Positions 45,857 through 55,811 of a DNA stretch of 57,218 nt are shown in pieces. Source of the stretch: Snodgrassella alvi (lineage in GTDB: Bacteria; Pseudomonadota; Gammaproteobacteria; Burkholderiales; Neisseriaceae); assembly GCF_002777825.1 (NCBI RefSeq), contig NZ_MEIR01000079.1, forward strand, positions 1 to 57,218. Direction: 5' to 3'. Numbering within the stretch: position 1 is the stretch's first letter; every line of letters begins with the position of its first letter. Below the pieces are notes generated by a model, which was not told the DNA's origin, ran no database searches, and saw only the letters and a list, made by a program, of their open reading frames with translations. The translations under genes and the position numbers were made by a program.

Positions 45857-47194
45857 TCAAACCTCCAGATAGTCAATATTGGTTTTAACCAGATCGCGGG
45901 AAATGTAAGTTGAGTCCATCGCTACAATTTCCTTAACAGATTTCATGGCACCGCCGCCACCAGCCGGCCCATTGGTATATAAGGTTTCCACCTCATTACC
46001 AATTACAGCAGCTTCGGCTTTAGTAGCAAAACGGCCAGCAACACGGACACGCACTTCATAAGGCTGGCTGTTGCAGGATAAAGTGGCGCCATGCAAAGAA
46101 TTAACCCCGATCAGGTCATAACGCACTTCCTGTGGTGTAACACCTGAAATGGCAAAGCGTTGTTTAACAATATCCAAAGCCAACTTGCCGCGTTCTACTG
46201 CGCCCGGGCCGGCATAACTCATTTCCCCCTCACCAATAAAGCCATCTTCATAGCCCACTGATACTTTCAGTGTTTCAGGACGGGCGCGACCAGTACCGCC
46301 AGTAACCGCAACACGATCTTTACCTTCCTGAGTGAAAGTAATGTTAGAGAAATCAGCAATCACATCTGGCGTTTTGTATTCATCTGGGCGATGAATTTCA
46401 TACAGCATCTGTTCTTTACAAGTATCAGGAGTCACCATACCGCCAGAGCCTTCAACCTTAGTAATCACCGCATCACCATTGGCACTGATTTCAGCAATCG
46501 GAAAGCCCAAGCGTGCCAGATCAGGCACATCACGATAGCCCGGATCAGCAAAATAACCACCAGTAATCTGGCCGGCACATTCAAGTAAATGCCCGAGGAT
46601 AGTACCCTTACCCAGATGAACCCAATCCTCTGCACCCCATTTGAACTCATGCATCATGATTGACAGAAACAGAGATGGGTCAGAAACACGGCCGGCAATC
46701 ACAATATCGGCACCATTGTCCAGCGCCTCAACCATAGGTTCCGCACCAATATAAGCATTGGCAGAAACAATTTTCTTACCACATTGCGAAACCGGTTTTT
46801 GCAGCTCATCCAGCGGCAAATCCTGTTGCATTACCTGCTCATAAACATCATCGCCTTCAATAATGGCAATTTTCAGGTTTTTTGCCCCCAGCGAACGCGC
46901 AATCTCAGCTGTTACTTTCGCCGCCGCACGTGGATTGGCCGAACCCATATTAGTAACAATTTTGATACCTTTTTCCAGACAGGCCGGTAATACCGCCTGC
47001 ATACGGGCTGCCAGCAACTCATTAAAGCCAGTTTCTGGGTTATGTTTTTTCTGCCGCTGTCCGATCGCAATCGTACGCTCTGCCAGACACTCAAACACCA
47101 GATACTGAATATCCCCTTTTTCAGCCAGCTCAACTGCTGGTTCAATACGATCACCACCATAACCAGCACCACAACCAATTCTGATTTTTTTCAT
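45857..47194 (-). CDS. AtuA-family (DUF1446) protein
   Basis: 445 residues. DUF1446 features: I-R-I-G-C-G-A-G-Y-G-G-D-R near 3-15, T-N-M-G-S-A-N-P, G-A-D-I-V-I-A-G-R-V-S-D-P and the late N-G-P-A-G-G-G-G-A. AtuA was named from Pseudomonas acyclic terpene use, but its reaction is not settled and many homologues lie in unrelated acid-catabolic clusters. ATG 47194 has AAGGTG at good spacing. Second gene of the cluster, 45 bases after the transporter gene. Confidence 0.88.
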   Translation of the reverse strand: MKKIRIGCGAGYGGDRIEPAVELAEKGDIQYLVFECLAERTIAIGQRQKKHNPETGFNELLAARMQAVLPACLEKGIKIVTNMGSANPRAAAKVTAEIARSLGAKNLKIAIIEGDDVYEQVMQQDLPLDELQKPVSQCGKKIVSANAYIGAEPMVEALDNGADIVIAGRVSDPSLFLSIMMHEFKWGAEDWVHLGKGTILGHLLECAGQITGGYFADPGYRDVPDLARLGFPIAEISANGDAVITKVEGSGGMVTPDTCKEQMLYEIHRPDEYKTPDVIADFSNITFTQEGKDRVAVTGGTGRARPETLKVSVGYEDGFIGEGEMSYAGPGAVERGKLALDIVKQRFAISGVTPQEVRYDLIGVNSLHGATLSCNSQPYEVRVRVAGRFATKAEAAVIGNEVETLYTNGPAGGGGAMKSVKEIVAMDSTYISRDLVKTNIDYLEV

Positions 47195-47239
47195 AAAATA
47201 CACCTTATTATTGCAATTAAAGAAAAATCGACTGCATTC

Positions 47240-48604
47240 TTACAACGGGAACACCCCTGTCAGCATGGCTCCAATCGCCATAACAATAGATGCTGCCCAC
47301 AAAACTGGAATACTAAATTTCTGATGATCGGCCAAATCCACCCCACTCAAACTGCACAACAGAAAAGTTGCAGGTGTAAGCGGGCTCACCGGGAAACCTG
47401 TCGTCATTTGACCTAATAGAGAAGCCTGTGCAACCTGAATTGGTGGGAATCCACCAATATTTGCCACCACCGGCATAATGCCAAAATAATAAGAATCAGG
47501 ATCAAAGATCAGACTTAATGGCATTGCAATCAGACTGACAATGAAAGGGATATGTGAGGCCAAACCATCCGGTACAAATTCACCAGTCGAAACGGCCATT
47601 GCTTTCAGCATGCCTGATTCACTCATAATGCCGGTAAATACCCCAGCAGCAAACAAAATTGTAGCCATCATCAACGCACCTTTAGCATGGGCATTGATAC
47701 GTGCAGATTGTTCGGCCGGTTTACGATAATTCAAAGTGAGAGCGATACAGCAGGCAACCATAAAAATAATAGTTGGCGCTATTTTGGTTGATACCATCAG
47801 AGAAATGACTATAATCACCAGAATAAGATTCGGCCAGAATAAATGCGGACGACGTAATTTCAACTCTTCTTCAGTCAGCGCTTTCGGTTTAAAGTGAGTC
47901 ACAACTTCAGACTTCTCATCAGTACCAACGACACCACCAGCACCACCAACTAGCCCCAGACGTTTTTCTTCCTTACGTCCCCAATACCATCCCATGAAAA
48001 CCATAAACGCCAGACCAGTAATCTGCGCTGGAATCAGTGGAGTAAATAAATCATGTGTAGATACGTCCAACGCTGAAGCGGCACGAATCATTGGGCCTGT
48101 CCACGGTAAAAAATTCACCCCAGCACTAAGTGCAGTAATACCAGCCAGAATTCTCTTATCAATGCCCAGTTTGTCATACAATGGAATCATTGCCGGTACA
48201 GTAATCAGAAAAGTGACCGCACCATTACCATCCAAGTGCGCAATCAAAGCCAAAACACCAGTACCGATAATAATCTTCTTCGGACTGGTTCCTACCACTT
48301 TCAGTATCTTGGCAATAATCGGATCAAACATTCCCGCATCGCTGACCACACCAAAGAAAATGATGGCAAACACAAACATCGCTGCCATCGGCGCAAGTTT
48401 GGATATCCCATTAACTGCCATCTTAGGAATGGTTGAATAAGCCGGTAAGGCCTCAACACTACCTTGAAAAACAGGTACGATATAAAGTGCAACTATAGCA
48501 CCCAGAATAGGAATAATAATCAAAGAGACTATCGGAGAAAGCCGCTTACTCATAATACAAAAAAGCAGAGTAGCAATAGTCAATATGCCTATTAATGCCA
48601 GCAT
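47240..48604 (-). CDS. CitMHS family citrate-type symporter
   Basis: 454 residues with about 11-12 spans. Family signatures: A-H-L-D-G-N-G-A-V-T-F-L-I-T in the middle, N-F-L-P-W-T-G-P-M-I-R-A, and D-P-D-S-Y-Y-F-G near the end. CitMHS members import metal- or proton-coupled citrate and similar acids. As the first gene of a catabolic operon opposite a LysR gene, it most likely imports that pathway's substrate, which may not be citrate. Confidence 0.9.
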   Translation of the reverse strand: MLALIGILTIATLLFCIMSKRLSPIVSLIIIPILGAIVALYIVPVFQGSVEALPAYSTIPKMAVNGISKLAPMAAMFVFAIIFFGVVSDAGMFDPIIAKILKVVGTSPKKIIIGTGVLALIAHLDGNGAVTFLITVPAMIPLYDKLGIDKRILAGITALSAGVNFLPWTGPMIRAASALDVSTHDLFTPLIPAQITGLAFMVFMGWYWGRKEEKRLGLVGGAGGVVGTDEKSEVVTHFKPKALTEEELKLRRPHLFWPNLILVIIVISLMVSTKIAPTIIFMVACCIALTLNYRKPAEQSARINAHAKGALMMATILFAAGVFTGIMSESGMLKAMAVSTGEFVPDGLASHIPFIVSLIAMPLSLIFDPDSYYFGIMPVVANIGGFPPIQVAQASLLGQMTTGFPVSPLTPATFLLCSLSGVDLADHQKFSIPVLWAASIVMAIGAMLTGVFPL

Positions 48605-48758
48605 AAATACCCCCCTTTTTGGGTCGTTATAAATAAAGAAAAAAATAAATATCTAAGAAAGCCCCAACATTCTCACCATAACGTCCCTGCCTGTCTAATC
48701 GATAATAAAGATGAATTAATAAGCAAAACCAATTAATCCGGCAAACTATAGAAAATTT

Positions 48759-48776
48759 GATAAACTTCAAATTATC
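48759..48776. promoter_or_regulatory. Inverted repeat in the LysR/CitMHS divergent promoter
   Basis: GATAA-N8-TTATC, 62 bases before the LysR start and 155 before the CitMHS start. It is a plausible LysR binding site, although spacing differs by one from the classic T-N11-A. Confidence 0.5.
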
Positions 48777-48837
48777 TTTACAATTAATATGCTATCGTGA
48801 ATAGTTTATGAATTAAAATATTGGCAATTAATGCTAT

Positions 48838-49725
48838 ATGAATATATCAATCAAACAGATAAAAGCCTTTCTGGCACTGGTAGAAGAAGACAACTTCACC
48901 CGGGCAGCTCAAAAGATTCATCTGTCGCAGCCTGCATTCAGCAGCCTTATCGCCAATCTAGAACAGGAAATCGGCTATCGTCTGTTTGACCGAGATACGC
49001 GTAAAGTTCAACTGAATGAAAACGGTATCCACTTCATCAAACTGGCACGCGAACTTATGTTTGCCTACGAGCGTACTACCAAAGAAATACGTTCGCATGC
49101 CAATAATCATCAGGAAAAACTGGTTGTGGCTGTTATGCCATCCATCGTCGTACAATGGGTTTCACAGCTTTTAGCCACTTTTCATCACCAGCATGCCAAT
49201 ATCAAAGTTGAATTGCTCGACACACAATGGGATTCGTGTCTGCAAGCCTTATTACAAGGACACGCAGAACTGGCCTTAACCGCAAAATCCCCGTCCCTGA
49301 CTGAAATTTCTTCCGAATTTCTTTTTTCAGACAAATTTCATCTGATTTGTCATATTAATCATCCATTAGCCAGCAAAGAAAACATTGAATTAAAAGATTT
49401 GCTCGAATATGACATGATAGGCTTTACCAAAGGCACGAGCATCCGTCATTATGTAGATAAAATTGTTGATTTATTTGGAATTAACTATGTAGTAGAAGTT
49501 AGTCAGCTCACTACCATGATGGGATTGGTAGCTGCCAACTACGGCATCGGTCTTGTGCCCAGACTGACACTATTTCAATTTGAGCACAGAAATCTAGTGG
49601 TTAAAGATGTCACAGACATGAATCTGGAGCGCTCTATCTACCTAATTAAACATAAAGAGCGCAAATTGTCAGCACAGGCAGAGAACTTCTATCACCACAT
49701 CAAAGCCAACATTTTTAGCAATTAA
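48838..49725 (+). CDS. LysR family transcriptional regulator
   Basis: 295 residues. Winged HTH at 1-60 (I-K-Q-I-K-A-F-L-A-L-V with N-F-T-R-A-A-Q-K-I-H-L-S-Q-P-A-F-S), then a periplasmic-binding-protein-like effector domain. Divergent from the CitMHS gene with a 233-base shared promoter region, so almost surely its activator, sensing the imported acid or a derived metabolite. Confidence 0.92.
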   Translation: MNISIKQIKAFLALVEEDNFTRAAQKIHLSQPAFSSLIANLEQEIGYRLFDRDTRKVQLNENGIHFIKLARELMFAYERTTKEIRSHANNHQEKLVVAVMPSIVVQWVSQLLATFHHQHANIKVELLDTQWDSCLQALLQGHAELALTAKSPSLTEISSEFLFSDKFHLICHINHPLASKENIELKDLLEYDMIGFTKGTSIRHYVDKIVDLFGINYVVEVSQLTTMMGLVAANYGIGLVPRLTLFQFEHRNLVVKDVTDMNLERSIYLIKHKERKLSAQAENFYHHIKANIFSN

Positions 49726-49746
49726 CAGCCGGCATATCACAGGCCA

Positions 49747-50064
49747 TTATCTGGTAACAGTGGCCGGTAATGCACCACGATGTTTAGAAGTTGATGCAGT
49801 AGGCTTTAGTGTTACACCGCTAACACTGATATCATTTTGCAACTTCTCATAAGTTGCCTTACCAATGCCTTTTACGCGCATAATCTCTTCTGTAGAATGG
49901 AAAGAACCATGTGTATTGCGGTAATCAACAATTGCCTGAGCTTTGACTGCACCAATATGAGGTAATGATTGCAACTGTTGCGTTGATGCAGTATTAATAT
50001 TCACAGCAGCCCAAACTGGAGCCATGCCAAACAGCAATACCATAATCATAAAAATTTTCTGCAT
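49747..50064 (-). CDS. comEA: ComEA-like DNA-binding competence protein
   Basis: 105 residues. Signal peptide (about 1-19, cleavage after V-W-A), then a double helix-hairpin-helix: V-N-I-N-T-A-S-T-Q-Q-L near 21-31 with L-P-H-I-G, and M-R-V-K-G-I-G. This is the short ComEA that binds incoming DNA in the periplasm during natural transformation. It is convergent with the LysR gene. Confidence 0.85.
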   Translation of the reverse strand: MQKIFMIMVLLFGMAPVWAAVNINTASTQQLQSLPHIGAVKAQAIVDYRNTHGSFHSTEEIMRVKGIGKATYEKLQNDISVSGVTLKPTASTSKHRGALPATVTR

Positions 50065-50353
50065 CTCTATCTCCTGTCAAACCTGATTGAAGCGTTTCAG
50101 CATCAAATAGCTGCACTTAAAATTTGCCAAAAGCATAAAACATAAACAATACTTATGCAATTATTATTTTCATTATCGAAAATATCCAACTATCCACAAC
50201 CAGCATAAGCACACCAAACACACTTTCCTTGATAGGTTTGCACAGATTCAGGATAATCCACACTGTATAAACCCTGTCTCACACGGCAAGGTTCAGCACA
50301 TTACTTTACACAGCTATTGCAACCAGCTCTTTCCCTCATCAAAAGGCAACTTC

Positions 50354-52339
50354 ATGGCATCACATCTTGCTAATGCAATTCGCTTCCTAGCAATGGACGC
50401 AATTCAACAGGCCAACTCTGGCCATCCCGGCGCACCAATGGGTATGGCCGAAATGGCTACAGTATTGTGGCGCGAATTCCTGCAACATAATCCGGCCAAC
50501 CCCAAATTCTACAACCGCGACCGCTTCATTCTTTCCAATGGTCACGCGTCCATGCTACTGTACAGCCTGCTGCATCTGAGCGGCTACAACCTCAGCATCG
50601 AAGACCTAAAAAACTTCCGTCAGTTGCACAGCAAAACCCCTGGACACCCAGAATATGGCTATACCGATGGCGTAGAAACCACCACCGGCCCATTAGGCCA
50701 AGGAATCGGCAATGCCGTTGGCCTGGCACTGGCAGAAAAAATCCTCGCCGCCCAATTTAACAAACCCGGTTTTAACATCGTTGATCACCATACGTACGTT
50801 TTTGTTGGCGATGGATGCCTGATGGAAGGCATATCCCACGAAGTGTGCTCACTGGCCGGCACCCTGAAACTGGGCAAACTAATTGTCCTGTATGACGACA
50901 ACAACATCTCCATTGATGGCAAAGTAGACAACTGGTTCAGCGAAAATATTCCCGAACGTTTTGCTGCTTACGGCTGGCACACCATTGCCAACGTAGACGG
51001 CCATAACGAAGTAGCTATCCGTGCCGCCATTACTGCTGCTAAAGCCGAAACCGACAAACCGTCAATTATCTGCTGCAAAACGAAAATTGGCAAAGGTGCA
51101 GCCAATAAAGAAGGCAGCCATAAAACCCATGGCGCCCCATTAGGTACCGAAGAAATTGCGGCCACTCGCATAGCCCAGAACTGGGCACATGACCCATTTA
51201 CCATTCCACAAGAAATATATGACGGGTGGAATGCTGTCGAAACCGGTGCACAACTGGAACAGCAATGGCAGGATTTATTTAGCCGCTACCAGCAACAATA
51301 TCCAGCCGAAGCGGCGGAATTTATCCGTCGCATGGATGGCAAACTGCCAGAAAACTTTACCGAACACGTCCAAAACGCATTAAACGATGTTTGCTGCAAA
51401 GCAGAAAAAATGGCTACCCGCAAAGCCAGTCAGAACAGCATCGAAATTCTGGCACAAATCCTGCCTGAATTTGTCGGTGGTTCTGCCGACCTTACCCCGT
51501 CTAATCTCACCGATTGGTCAGGCAGTACCGCAGTCACAGCCACAGGTGGTGGCAACTATATTCATTATGGCGTACGCGAATTTGGCATGGCAGCCATTAT
51601 GAACGGCCTGAGTCTGCATGGCGGTATCAAACCATTTGGCGCTACTTTCCTGATGTTCAGCGAATATGCACGCAATGCCTTGCGCATGGCCGCACTGATG
51701 CAAATTAACCCGATATTTGTATTCACACATGATTCTATCGGCCTAGGCGAAGACGGGCCAACACATCAGCCAGTTGAGCAAATCGCTACCCTGCGCCTGA
51801 TTCCCAACATGAGCGTATGGCGTCCTTGCGACAGTGCCGAGTCACTAGTAGCCTGGGCTGATGCTGTAGCCGCAGATAATCACCCCAGCTGCCTCATATT
51901 CAGCCGTCAGGGACTACCATTTATGCCGCGTGATAGCCAGCAATTGGCCAATATCCGTCGTGGCGGTTATGTACTGAAAGCAGCCTCTGAAAAATCTGCA
52001 CAGGCAGTACTCATTGCCACAGGTTCCGAAGTTGAGCTGGCCATCAATGCCCAAACCAGATTGGCTGAACAGGGTATTGCCACTCACGTCGTATCTATGC
52101 CCAATACGCATATCTTCGACCAACAGGACAAAAACTATCGTGACAGCGTATTACCAGCTGGTTTGCCACGTATTGCCATAGAAGCCGGCGTAAGTGATTC
52201 ATGGTACAAATATGTTGGTAGCGATGGTGCTATTATCGGCATCAACCGTTTTGGCGAATCCGCACCAGCAGAGCAGCTGTTTCAAGAATTCGGCTTCACA
52301 GTTGATCAAGTTGTCGACGTGGTTAAAAGCGTTATTTAA
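50354..52339 (+). CDS. tkt: Transketolase
   Basis: 661 residues; transfers two-carbon units in the pentose phosphate pathway using thiamine diphosphate. Motifs: [11 protein letters not shown] near 18-28, [13 protein letters not shown], thiamine motif G-D-G-C-L-M-E-G, and [11 protein letters not shown]. Complete, monocistronic, with a strong terminator just after the stop. Confidence 0.97.
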   Translation: MASHLANAIRFLAMDAIQQANSGHPGAPMGMAEMATVLWREFLQHNPANPKFYNRDRFILSNGHASMLLYSLLHLSGYNLSIEDLKNFRQLHSKTPGHPEYGYTDGVETTTGPLGQGIGNAVGLALAEKILAAQFNKPGFNIVDHHTYVFVGDGCLMEGISHEVCSLAGTLKLGKLIVLYDDNNISIDGKVDNWFSENIPERFAAYGWHTIANVDGHNEVAIRAAITAAKAETDKPSIICCKTKIGKGAANKEGSHKTHGAPLGTEEIAATRIAQNWAHDPFTIPQEIYDGWNAVETGAQLEQQWQDLFSRYQQQYPAEAAEFIRRMDGKLPENFTEHVQNALNDVCCKAEKMATRKASQNSIEILAQILPEFVGGSADLTPSNLTDWSGSTAVTATGGGNYIHYGVREFGMAAIMNGLSLHGGIKPFGATFLMFSEYARNALRMAALMQINPIFVFTHDSIGLGEDGPTHQPVEQIATLRLIPNMSVWRPCDSAESLVAWADAVAADNHPSCLIFSRQGLPFMPRDSQQLANIRRGGYVLKAASEKSAQAVLIATGSEVELAINAQTRLAEQGIATHVVSMPNTHIFDQQDKNYRDSVLPAGLPRIAIEAGVSDSWYKYVGSDGAIIGINRFGESAPAEQLFQEFGFTVDQVVDVVKSVI

Positions 52340-52349
52340 CCCCTACCAC

Positions 52350-52382
52350 AAAAAAAGCCAGCAAAATCTGCTGGCTTTTTTA
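52350..52382. terminator. Bidirectional terminator between tkt and the MHS transporter
   Basis: Stem AGCCAGCA/TGCTGGCT flanked by A and T runs on both sides, between convergent genes. Confidence 0.92.
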
Positions 52383-52400
52383 TATCAGCTTACAGCCAAT

Positions 52401-53681
52401 TTAATCTTTCACATTGACATGGCGCGTTTCCGGCATCATCAAAGTAGCAATAATAGATAATAAACTGGTTACTACCACATAATAGGCTGGTGATACTGCC
52501 CCAAAATGCTCAATCAGCCAGGTCAGTACAAGTTGCGCAGTACCACCAAACAAAGTTACACCAATAGCATAAACAATTGATACCCCGGTTGCGCGCAGTG
52601 CAATCGGCATCATTTCTGGGATCGCTACCAGACTACTGGCGCCGCTCATACCAGTTAACAATGTCACCATCATCGTCACCAGCAACAGCATCGCCACACT
52701 TTCTGTTTTCACCAACAAATAAAACATAGGCACAATCAGCAACATCAAAGCTACACGTGGCCATAATATAATACTTTTACGGCCATATTTATCGGCCAGA
52801 ATACCAGCTAGCAGAGAAAACAGGAACATCATCAGTCCGCCCAGAATAGTACAGATTTGTGCAATCTTTGGATCGAAGTTCAGCGTATTGATAGCGAAAG
52901 TAGTCATATAATTACCTACCTGAGCAGTAATAGCTGTTGCCATCAACACCATAATACCCAATATTACCTCTTTCCCGTAGCGGGAAAATATTATTTCTAT
53001 CATCTGAGTACCACTGTGATGGGTCGGCTCTTCCAAAGTTTCCGGCAAGGCACGGCGAATATACAGAGCAATCGGAATCAGAACCAAACTCACCAGAAAA
53101 GGTATGCGCCAGCCCCATGCGCCCAGCTGCTCTGATGTCAAATTACTGGAGACTGCATACCCCACTAAACCGCCAATTACTACCGCAATACCCTGACTGG
53201 CCATCTGCCAGCTAGCATAAAAAGCACGTTTATTTGGCGGAGCAGACTCAATCAGCATGGCAGAAGCCGGACCAACCTCACCACCCAAAGCCAGCCCCTG
53301 AATCATGCGCGCAATAACCACAATAATTGGTGCAGCAATCCCAATCTTTTCATAACTGGGAGTAGCCGCTAACCCAAGCGTACCTAAGGTTATCAATGCC
53401 ACCGTCAGCATCATTGCTGCCCGACGTCCCTTTTTATCTGCATAAGCACCAATAAGTACACCACCTAACGGCCGCGTAAAAAAACCCACTCCAAACACAG
53501 CTACTGAAGCCAGCAAACTTACGTGTTCATTACCTGCGGGGAAAAATGATTTCCCAATATACACTGCAAAAAACGAATAAATAATAAAATCGTAAAATTC
53601 CAGTGCATTCCCTGCCACCGCCGCCGCAATCGATTTCGCTGGTGGTTTATTGTGTTCAAGCGCCACTTGTCCCGTACTCAT
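52401..53681 (-). CDS. MHS family metabolite:proton symporter (MFS)
   Basis: 426 residues, about 12 spans. The G-N-A-L-E-F-Y-D-F near 24-32, A-D-K-K-G-R-R and L-A-L-G-G-E-V-G-P-A-S-A-M-L-I-E-S-A-P signatures place it with ProP/KgtP/citrate-type symporters. ATG 53681 has AAAGGGGGG seven bases upstream. It follows the M20 hydrolase gene by 41 bases, so it probably transports the substrate or product of that enzyme. Confidence 0.9.
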   Translation of the reverse strand: MSTGQVALEHNKPPAKSIAAAVAGNALEFYDFIIYSFFAVYIGKSFFPAGNEHVSLLASVAVFGVGFFTRPLGGVLIGAYADKKGRRAAMMLTVALITLGTLGLAATPSYEKIGIAAPIIVVIARMIQGLALGGEVGPASAMLIESAPPNKRAFYASWQMASQGIAVVIGGLVGYAVSSNLTSEQLGAWGWRIPFLVSLVLIPIALYIRRALPETLEEPTHHSGTQMIEIIFSRYGKEVILGIMVLMATAITAQVGNYMTTFAINTLNFDPKIAQICTILGGLMMFLFSLLAGILADKYGRKSIILWPRVALMLLIVPMFYLLVKTESVAMLLLVTMMVTLLTGMSGASSLVAIPEMMPIALRATGVSIVYAIGVTLFGGTAQLVLTWLIEHFGAVSPAYYVVVTSLLSIIATLMMPETRHVNVKD

Positions 53682-53722
53682 ATCAATACCCCCCTTTATT
53701 CTATAAAGATTCAAAATCGGAT

Positions 53723-54910
53723 TTATTGCAGAAAACGTTCTGCCAACGCTACCCAGTAAGTCGCACCAATAGCAATATTCTTATCATTGAAATCATAATA
53801 AGGATTATGCAAATCAAAACCAGAAGCAGCATCCATTTCTTTCAAACCATTACCAATAAACAAATAGCTTCCGGGGCATTTTTCCAGCATAAATGCAAAA
53901 TCCTCACTACCAGCCATCGGTTCCGTCTGATCAATAATATTCTCTTCCGCAACCACTTCACGCGCTACCTGACGGGCAAACTGAGTTTCCTTACTAGTAT
54001 TGAATACAGGAGCATATCCATGCTGATAATCCACTTCAGCCTCCACATTAAAGCTTTGTGCCTGAGCCTGCACTACCGCTACAATACGTTCTTCCAGTAA
54101 CTTACGTACTTCCGGCTTAAAGCAACGCACAGTCAGCTTCAACTCAGCCTGTTCTGGAATCACATTATTGGCCACACCAGCATGGAACATACCTACAGTT
54201 ACCACAGCAGAATCCAACGGACTCACATTACGTGACACAACCGTCTGCAATGCCATCACAATCGAAGAAGCAGCCACAATCGGATCGTGCGTATTATGCG
54301 GCTTCGCACCGTGACCACCTACCCCCTTAACTGTAATTGTTACCACGTCAGAGGAAGCCATCATCCATCCATCATAAAAATGCAATTGCCCCTGTGGATA
54401 ACCCGGCATATTATGCATCCCATATACTGCATCACACGGATATTTCTCAAACAGACCATCATCAATCATCCGCATTGCACCACTACCGGATTTGCCATAC
54501 TCTTCTGCCGGCTGAAAAATCAGATTCAGCGTACCATTAAACGACTTTCTGCTCGCCAATACCTTGGCTGCAGCTAACAACATGGTAGTATGCCCATCGT
54601 GACCACAGGCATGCATCTTGCCCGCATGCTTACTGGTATGAGCAACACCACTTTCCTCTGTAATCGGCAACGCATCCATATCAGCTCGGATACCAATACA
54701 CCTTGAACCATTACCAGCACGAAGTTGAGCAACCAGACCAGTACCACCAATGCCCCGTTCAACCGTATAACCCCATTGCTCCAGTAAACCAGCTACCAAA
54801 TCACTGGTTCGATTCTCAGCAAAAGCCAATTCAGGGTGTTGATGAATATCATGCCGCAACTGAACAAAAGTACCTAACTCAGCCTCAACCAGTTCCCTCA
54901 CTTCTTTCAT
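53723..54910 (-). CDS. M20 family amidohydrolase (hippurate hydrolase-like)
   Basis: 395 residues. Metal and catalytic signatures: H-A-C-G-H-D-G-H-T near 100-108, P-A-E-E-Y-G-K-S-G, G-H-G-A-K-P-H and the late G-S-E-D-F-A-F. This group removes an acyl group from N-acyl amino acids (hippurate, N-acetyl-diaminopimelate and similar). ATG 54910 has AAGGG seven bases upstream; two earlier in-frame ATGs are less well placed. First gene of the operon with the MHS transporter. Confidence 0.9.
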   Translation of the reverse strand: MKEVRELVEAELGTFVQLRHDIHQHPELAFAENRTSDLVAGLLEQWGYTVERGIGGTGLVAQLRAGNGSRCIGIRADMDALPITEESGVAHTSKHAGKMHACGHDGHTTMLLAAAKVLASRKSFNGTLNLIFQPAEEYGKSGSGAMRMIDDGLFEKYPCDAVYGMHNMPGYPQGQLHFYDGWMMASSDVVTITVKGVGGHGAKPHNTHDPIVAASSIVMALQTVVSRNVSPLDSAVVTVGMFHAGVANNVIPEQAELKLTVRCFKPEVRKLLEERIVAVVQAQAQSFNVEAEVDYQHGYAPVFNTSKETQFARQVAREVVAEENIIDQTEPMAGSEDFAFMLEKCPGSYLFIGNGLKEMDAASGFDLHNPYYDFNDKNIAIGATYWVALAERFLQ

Positions 54911-54928
54911 AAACATACCCTTATACAT

Positions 54929-55481
54929 TTAGTTAAAAGAAAAGATTATAGCTTAACAAACAACATTAATATTGACAAAACAAAATAAATTAATATCTGA
55001 TTTAAAAAAATTCATATTTTACATAAAAAAATTAAAATCCCATGCAGTATAAATACATTTATATTTAAATAATTTACCATTAAAAACAATGATATTAGTT
55101 AAATAAATACTAAAATAAAAAATCTATAAAAAATTTTATGTACTTGCCAATTATTGGACTGTCTTATTAAATAAAAAAGATAAATACATATAGACGAAAA
55201 AAGCTATACGAGAAAGCAGTAAAGATAACAGGGATAAAAAACTAAGATGATTTAGACAAATTAACTGGCTTAATTAATAAATCGATTAAAGAAAAATTTT
55301 TTGATTACGAAAAGAAATAAAGTAGTAATAGTCGCAATAGCTACATTAAAAAACCAATATCAGCAATAAAAGTTAGGCATTTCTCGTAACAAAAAATATT
55401 ATTTTGAGATTAAGATAATAAAAAAACATCAGACTCGAATAGATAAAATCAATCAGCAAATACAGTTTTAAATAGATGTAT
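54929..55481. other. Very AT-rich non-coding stretch
   Basis: About 550 bases with the promoter of the hydrolase/transporter operon at the left end. The rest is A/T-rich, without a supported gene, up to the left end of the IS3-family element. Confidence 0.5.
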
Positions 55482-55553
55482 TGTAACTATCCCCTAAAAT
55501 AGTACAGCATAAAAGTAGAAAATTCTCTTTATTAACCCATTGAGGATTTAATC

Positions 55554-55811
55554 ATGAAAAAAATGACTGAACATCAAATCGTAGCTATTTTAAAAGAAGC
55601 CGAAGCCGGTATTCCTGTCAAAGAACTCTGCCGTAAATATGACATCGGCAATTCAACTTTTTATAAATAGCGTGATAAATACGGTGGTATGGAAACGTCC
55701 TATATCAAACGTTTAAAGGAGCTAGAGGCTGAAAACCGTAAGCTTAAGCAGATGTTTGCTGAGCTCAGTTTAAAATCTCAGCTTCAGGAGGAAATCATAA
55801 AAAAGCTATAG
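55554..55811 (+). pseudogene. IS3 OrfA with internal stop
   Basis: Reads M-K-K-M-T-E-H-Q-I-V-A-I-L-K-E-A-E-A-G and an HTH up to S-T-F-Y-K, then an in-frame TAG (55668-55670) where Trp is expected, then R-D-K-Y-G-G-M and a leucine-zipper tail to the stop at 55811. Normal OrfA length (85 codons) but broken by one nonsense codon. Confidence 0.85.

Noticed and set aside
42878-48604. Calling the cluster an acyclic terpene (citronellol) pathway
   Set aside because: Only AtuA resembles that pathway. The biotin-dependent carboxylase subunits, the enoyl-CoA hydratase and the dehydrogenases of the atu cluster are missing.
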